Assembly (NCBI GenBank): GCA_016714005.1
Contig: JADJOA010000007.1
Coordinates: 1 to 64,000 of the forward strand
From: Bacteroidota bacterium
Lineage (GTDB): Bacteria; Bacteroidota; Bacteroidia; AKYH767-A; OLB10
Direction: 5' to 3'
Length of the DNA stretch: 64,000 nucleotides
Numbering within the stretch: the first letter of the stretch is position 1; every line of letters starts with the position of its first letter. Positions 60,928 through 64,000 of the stretch are shown here, piece after piece. A program made the position numbers and the translations under genes. The notes under the pieces are model-generated. The model saw nothing but the letters and a program-made list of their open reading frames with translations, was not told the DNA's origin and did not search any database.

Positions 60928-62754
60928 ATGGAGTTTATAGTCTTGTTACTTATTTCATGCTTTACTCTATTTTTCCTGCGCCCAGGACCCAAAGTTCACT
61001 GCTTCTGTTGGTAAAAATCCGGTAGGTGTAAATGAACAGTTTGAATTGGTTTATACCATTAACACCACCGCCAGCAATTTTACTGCACCATCATTCAAGG
61101 ATTTTAATTTGTTGGCGGGACCAATGCAAAGTACCAGCATGCAAATAATTAATGGTGCCATGAGCCAGTCGGTTACCCTTACTTATTATTTACAAGCCAA
61201 AGCCGAGGGCACTTTTCGTATTGACCCTGCTACCATCAATGCCAATGGAAAAAGAATTCAGTCAAATGCAATTAGCTTAACTGTTGTTAAAGGCACTACA
61301 AAGCAACAGCAACAAGGAGGTAATCAGCAAAATGATGCCGGTACCGATGATGCGCTTCTCTCAAAAAATATTTTTTTAAAAGAAAGTGTTAGCAAAACAA
61401 ATGTATCACAAGGCGAAGCAATATTAGTTACCTATAAACTTTACACACGAGTTAACGTGGTAAACTACACCATAGAAAAGCTACCTGCATACACCGGATT
61501 TTGGAGCCAGGAATTAAAAATGCCTGAGCGGTTGGAATTGCGTGATGAAAATATTAACGGCATTAATTACAAAGTAGGCGTATTAAAAAAAGTAGTTTTG
61601 TTTCCGCAGCAATCAGGTGTGCTTACATTAGACCCTATGCAGGGAACATGTATTGCGCGAGTGCAGCAGCAACGCAAGAAAAGCAATAACCCGTTTGACA
61701 TTTTTAACGACCCGTTCTTCAGTGACCCGTTTTTTGGGATGGGTGCACGAGATGTAAATGTTGCATTAAAAAGCGAAACCGTAAAAATTAATGTAGCTCC
61801 ACTGCCTCCAACTTCCGACCCCGATTTTAAAGGCGCTGTAGGAAAATTTACGCTGGCTGAAACCATAGACAAACAACAACTTAAAGCCAATGATGCCATC
61901 AACATCAAGCTCAAAATTAGTGGTAAAGGAAATTTAAAACTGATTGAAGCGCCCGTGCTGAATATACCAGATGATATTGAAAGCTACGAGCCTAAGGTGT
62001 ATGAAAACATAACGGTTAATGAAGCAGGAGTAAGCGGAAGCAAAACGTTTGAGTACCTGTTAATTCCCCGCCATGGTGGTGAGTATAATATTGACCCTGT
62101 TAGATTTACTTTCTATGATTTAGAAAAGAAGCAATATGTAACGCTTGCATCGGGCAATTTTAATTTAAAGGTTGAAGGCAGCAAAGGAACAGATGAAGGT
62201 GCTGCAGTTGCCGTTCAAAACAAATCGGATTTTAAATTGCTGGGAAAAGACATAAGATTTATTAAAACTTCGGTAACAGAAAGAAACTTTGCAGCAGATT
62301 TTTATGGAAGCATTTTGTTTTATTTACTGCTTGTTATTCCATTTGTTTTTATCATACTGGTTGCTTTGTATAAAGAAGACGCGATGAATTGGAAGGAAAC
62401 GTACAGTTATCACGCAGCCGCAATGCAACCAGGATGGCGCAGAAAAGATTGTCCGCAGCAAAAAAATTATTGGAGCAAAATAATAATGATGCTTTTTACG
62501 AAGAAATTTACAAAGCACTCAATATTTATTGCACCGATAAACTAAGTATAGGATTTGCCGATTTGTCAAAAGAAAATTTAAAACAGAATTTGGTGGCAAA
62601 AAATGTTTCGGAAAGTGCAGTAACAAAACTTATTGATACCATTGAAACCTGTGAGATGGCCAGGTTTGCCGCAAGCGCTATAAGTACTGCCCCACAAACT
62701 ATTTATAGCGATGCCGTACAAATAATAACAAAAATAGAAGATGAGATTAAGTAA
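60928..62754 (+). CDS. batD: BatD: large membrane-anchored oxygen-tolerance protein (frameshifted)
   Basis: ATG 60928 opens the signal peptide MEFIVLLLISCFTLFF. A break near 60978-60985 leads to SCAQDPKFTASVGKNPVGVN and the open piece from 61046. That piece has repeated Ig-like BatD modules (NEQFELVYTINTTASNFTAP; LKESVSKTNVSQGEAILVTY; LKANDAINIKLKISGKGNLK), and a C-terminal helix (FYLLLVIPFVFIILVALY) lies near 62330-62375. A break near 62395 joins to the cytoplasmic tail (RMAQKRLSAAKKLLEQNNND to TKIEDEIK). About 608 aa. It overlaps batE by 14 nt. Confidence 0.87.
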
Positions 62755-63493
62755 GCTGTTTACATTTATGCTGTGGTTATGTACGTTGCAAAATTTGGCG
62801 GCAGATAACCTTTTTGATACCGCCAATAAATTATACATGAGTCAGCAGTATGAGTCAGCAGCCAAAACTTATGCAGACATTATAAAATTAGGAAACTAAT
62901 CTGCCGAAGTTTTTTACAACCTTGGCAACTCTTATTTCAAAACAGGAGATTTTACCAAAGCTATTTTAAACTATGAGCGCGCAAAAAAATTAAAACCATC
63001 TGACGAGGACATTTTATTTAACATAGCCATTGCCAATCAAAAAACAATTGATAAAATTGAACCAGCGCCTAAGGTGTTTTACCAACGTTGGTGGGATGGA
63101 TATGTAGCATCATCAACTGCTGGTACAAGGTCGCTGGTGGGTGTTGCTCTTATTTGGTTGGCTGCTTTTGTTGGGGCTATTTATATTTTTGCAAGAAGCT
63201 ATTCTTTAAAGAAGCTGACTTTTTTTGGCACATTCATTTTTCTTTTTGCAGGTTTGTTTTTTGTTGCAGTGGCATCAAACCAAAATAACTATTCTCAAAA
63301 CCACAAAGAAGCTATTATTATTCCCGACAATGTTTACGTTAAAAGCTCACCCGATGATAAAAGTACCAACCTTTTTATGTTGCATTCCGGTACTAAAATT
63401 GAGTTGAAAGACGAATTACAAGGATGGAAAAAAATTAAAATTCCAAACGGTAACGAGGGTTGGTTAAAAGATCAGAGTTTAGAAGTTATATAA
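62741..63493 (+). CDS. batE: BatE: TPR and SH3-like membrane protein (in-frame stop as sequenced)
   Basis: ATG 62741 opens MRLSKLFTFMLWLCTLQNLAA, then TPRs (FDTANKLYMSQQYESAAKTY; FYNLGNSYFKTGDFTKAILN; YERAKKLKPSDEDILFNI). Two helices follow (SLVGVALIWLAAFVGAIYIFA; FGTFIFLFAGLFFVAVA) and a C-terminal SH3-like domain (NVYVKSSPDDKSTNLFMLHS; GWKKIKIPNGNEGWLKD). TAA at 62897-62899 lies between KLGN and SAEVFYNLGN with the frame unchanged afterwards; AAA (Lys) or CAA there would restore a 250-aa protein. Last gene of the operon. Confidence 0.82.
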
Positions 63494-63582
63494 CATCGTT
63501 ATTTTTTTACTGCTATTCTTTAACATTTAGTTAAGCATTAAGCCCTTTATTTTTCCTTCTTTCGCAACAAACCAAAATCAAA

Positions 63583-64000
63583 ATGCAAACTAATTACTTG
63601 TTAAAAATTTTTATGGCAGTTATTTTTCTTACCGCCACTCAAAGGCTGCGTGCACAGAATGGTATTGCCGGAAAAATTACCGATACCAATAATGAACCTT
63701 TAACGGGTACCGCCATAGAATTACGTAATGCTTCAGATTCAGTTTTAAAAAAGGTAAGTGTTGCGGGTGTTGATGGTAGTTTTTCTTTTGAGAATCCTAA
63801 ACAAGGCAAATATTATTTAAAGGCTTCGCTTATTGGTTTTGCGCCTTATTTTTCTGATGTAATTAATTTTGATGGAACCGCTGTAGCCATTCCTGTAATT
63901 AAAATGTCTCCATCATCCACTACTTTAAAGCAGGCTGAAGTAACAGCGCTTAAGCCACTCATTGAGGTAAAGGCTGATAAAACTGTTTTCAATGTGGAGA
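63583..64000 (+). CDS. TonB-dependent-receptor-type outer-membrane protein, N-terminal part (runs off the window)
   Basis: ATG 63583 opens LLKIFMAVIFLTATQRLRAQ (signal peptide). A carboxypeptidase-regulatory-like domain follows: GIAGKITDTNNEPLTGTAIE, LRNASDSVLKKVSVAGVDGS, FSFENPKQGKYYLKASLIGF. It then leads into KPLIEVKADKTVFNVE, the usual opening of the plug of the bacteroidotan outer-membrane beta-barrel/receptor family. The substrate cannot be told from 139 residues. Confidence 0.85.
   Translation, partial: MQTNYLLKIFMAVIFLTATQRLRAQNGIAGKITDTNNEPLTGTAIELRNASDSVLKKVSVAGVDGSFSFENPKQGKYYLKASLIGFAPYFSDVINFDGTAVAIPVIKMSPSSTTLKQAEVTALKPLIEVKADKTVFNVE

Noticed and set aside
32560..62899. Possible recoding of TAA or TGA as sense codons
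   Set aside because: Most intact genes here terminate at TAA or TGA, and the three interrupting stops are isolated, so base errors are more likely.
1..64000. CRISPR arrays, prophage, transposases or integrases
   Set aside because: No regularly spaced direct repeats, phage structural genes, or recombinase/transposase motifs were seen on either strand.

Overview
The window is chromosomal DNA from a low-GC member of the Bacteroidota. The evidence is several very large secreted proteins ending in type IX secretion (T9SS) type A sorting domains, a complete Bat (aerotolerance) operon, a CcmE/CcmF pair, DUF3078, a CrtY-type lycopene cyclase, paired MoxR ATPases and SPII lipoproteins. Gene order such as surE - two small membrane proteins - lpxB, and PpiC - SurA-like - SurA - MoxR, is also usual for this phylum. 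Most of the window is housekeeping and cell-envelope gene content; no prophage, transposase, CRISPR array or integron was seen.

Layout. 1-3.6 kb: an accessory operon of two nucleotidyltransferase-fold proteins (about 320 aa each) and a formyltransferase/GINT1-like sugar transferase. 3.5-5.8 kb: a GNAT acetyltransferase and, divergently, lycopene cyclase. 5.8-12 kb: recQ, kdsD, tatC, an AhpD-like protein and a secreted EEP nuclease/phosphatase. 11.9-14.7 kb: ccmE-ccmF. 14.9-21.2 kb: TonB, a ZIP transporter, an rpe-kinase pair, an outer-membrane protein and uvrB. 21.3 kb: tRNA-Pro. 21.6-34.8 kb: an FKBP lipoprotein, two tandem paralogous T9SS cargo proteins, a Wzy/O-antigen-ligase-like protein, rdgB and a nine-PKD T9SS protein. 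34.8-41.2 kb: thiolase, MoxR and a three-gene periplasmic chaperone (PPIase) cluster, all on the minus strand. 41.4-50.2 kb: a coiled-coil protein, mscL, a DUF3078 protein, rlmE, two lipoproteins, lpxB, two small membrane proteins, surE, a pseudouridine synthase and a secreted propeller-like protein. 50.3-54.7 kb: a subtilisin-like T9SS protease. 55.0-63.5 kb: moxR-DUF58-DUF4381-like-batA-batB-batC-batD-batE. 63.6 kb to the end: start of a TonB-dependent-receptor-type outer-membrane protein.

The dominant oddity is quality rather than biology. About half of the long genes are interrupted by single-base frameshifts, mostly at homopolymers, and three carry single in-frame stops. Even the tRNA-Pro anticodon loop is one base short. 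Where the two flanking frames are spliced, an ordinary full-length protein results, so sequencing or assembly error is the most economical reading. I therefore annotate whole genes across these breaks and give approximate break positions. The split reading frames should not be taken as separate small genes.

The least explained biology is the three-gene operon at the left edge. Secondary points are a CxxxY-type (cysteine) CcmE, a cytosolic kinase with HCD in place of HRD coupled to rpe, and the tandem T9SS paralogues that differ by inserted PKD/Ig modules.
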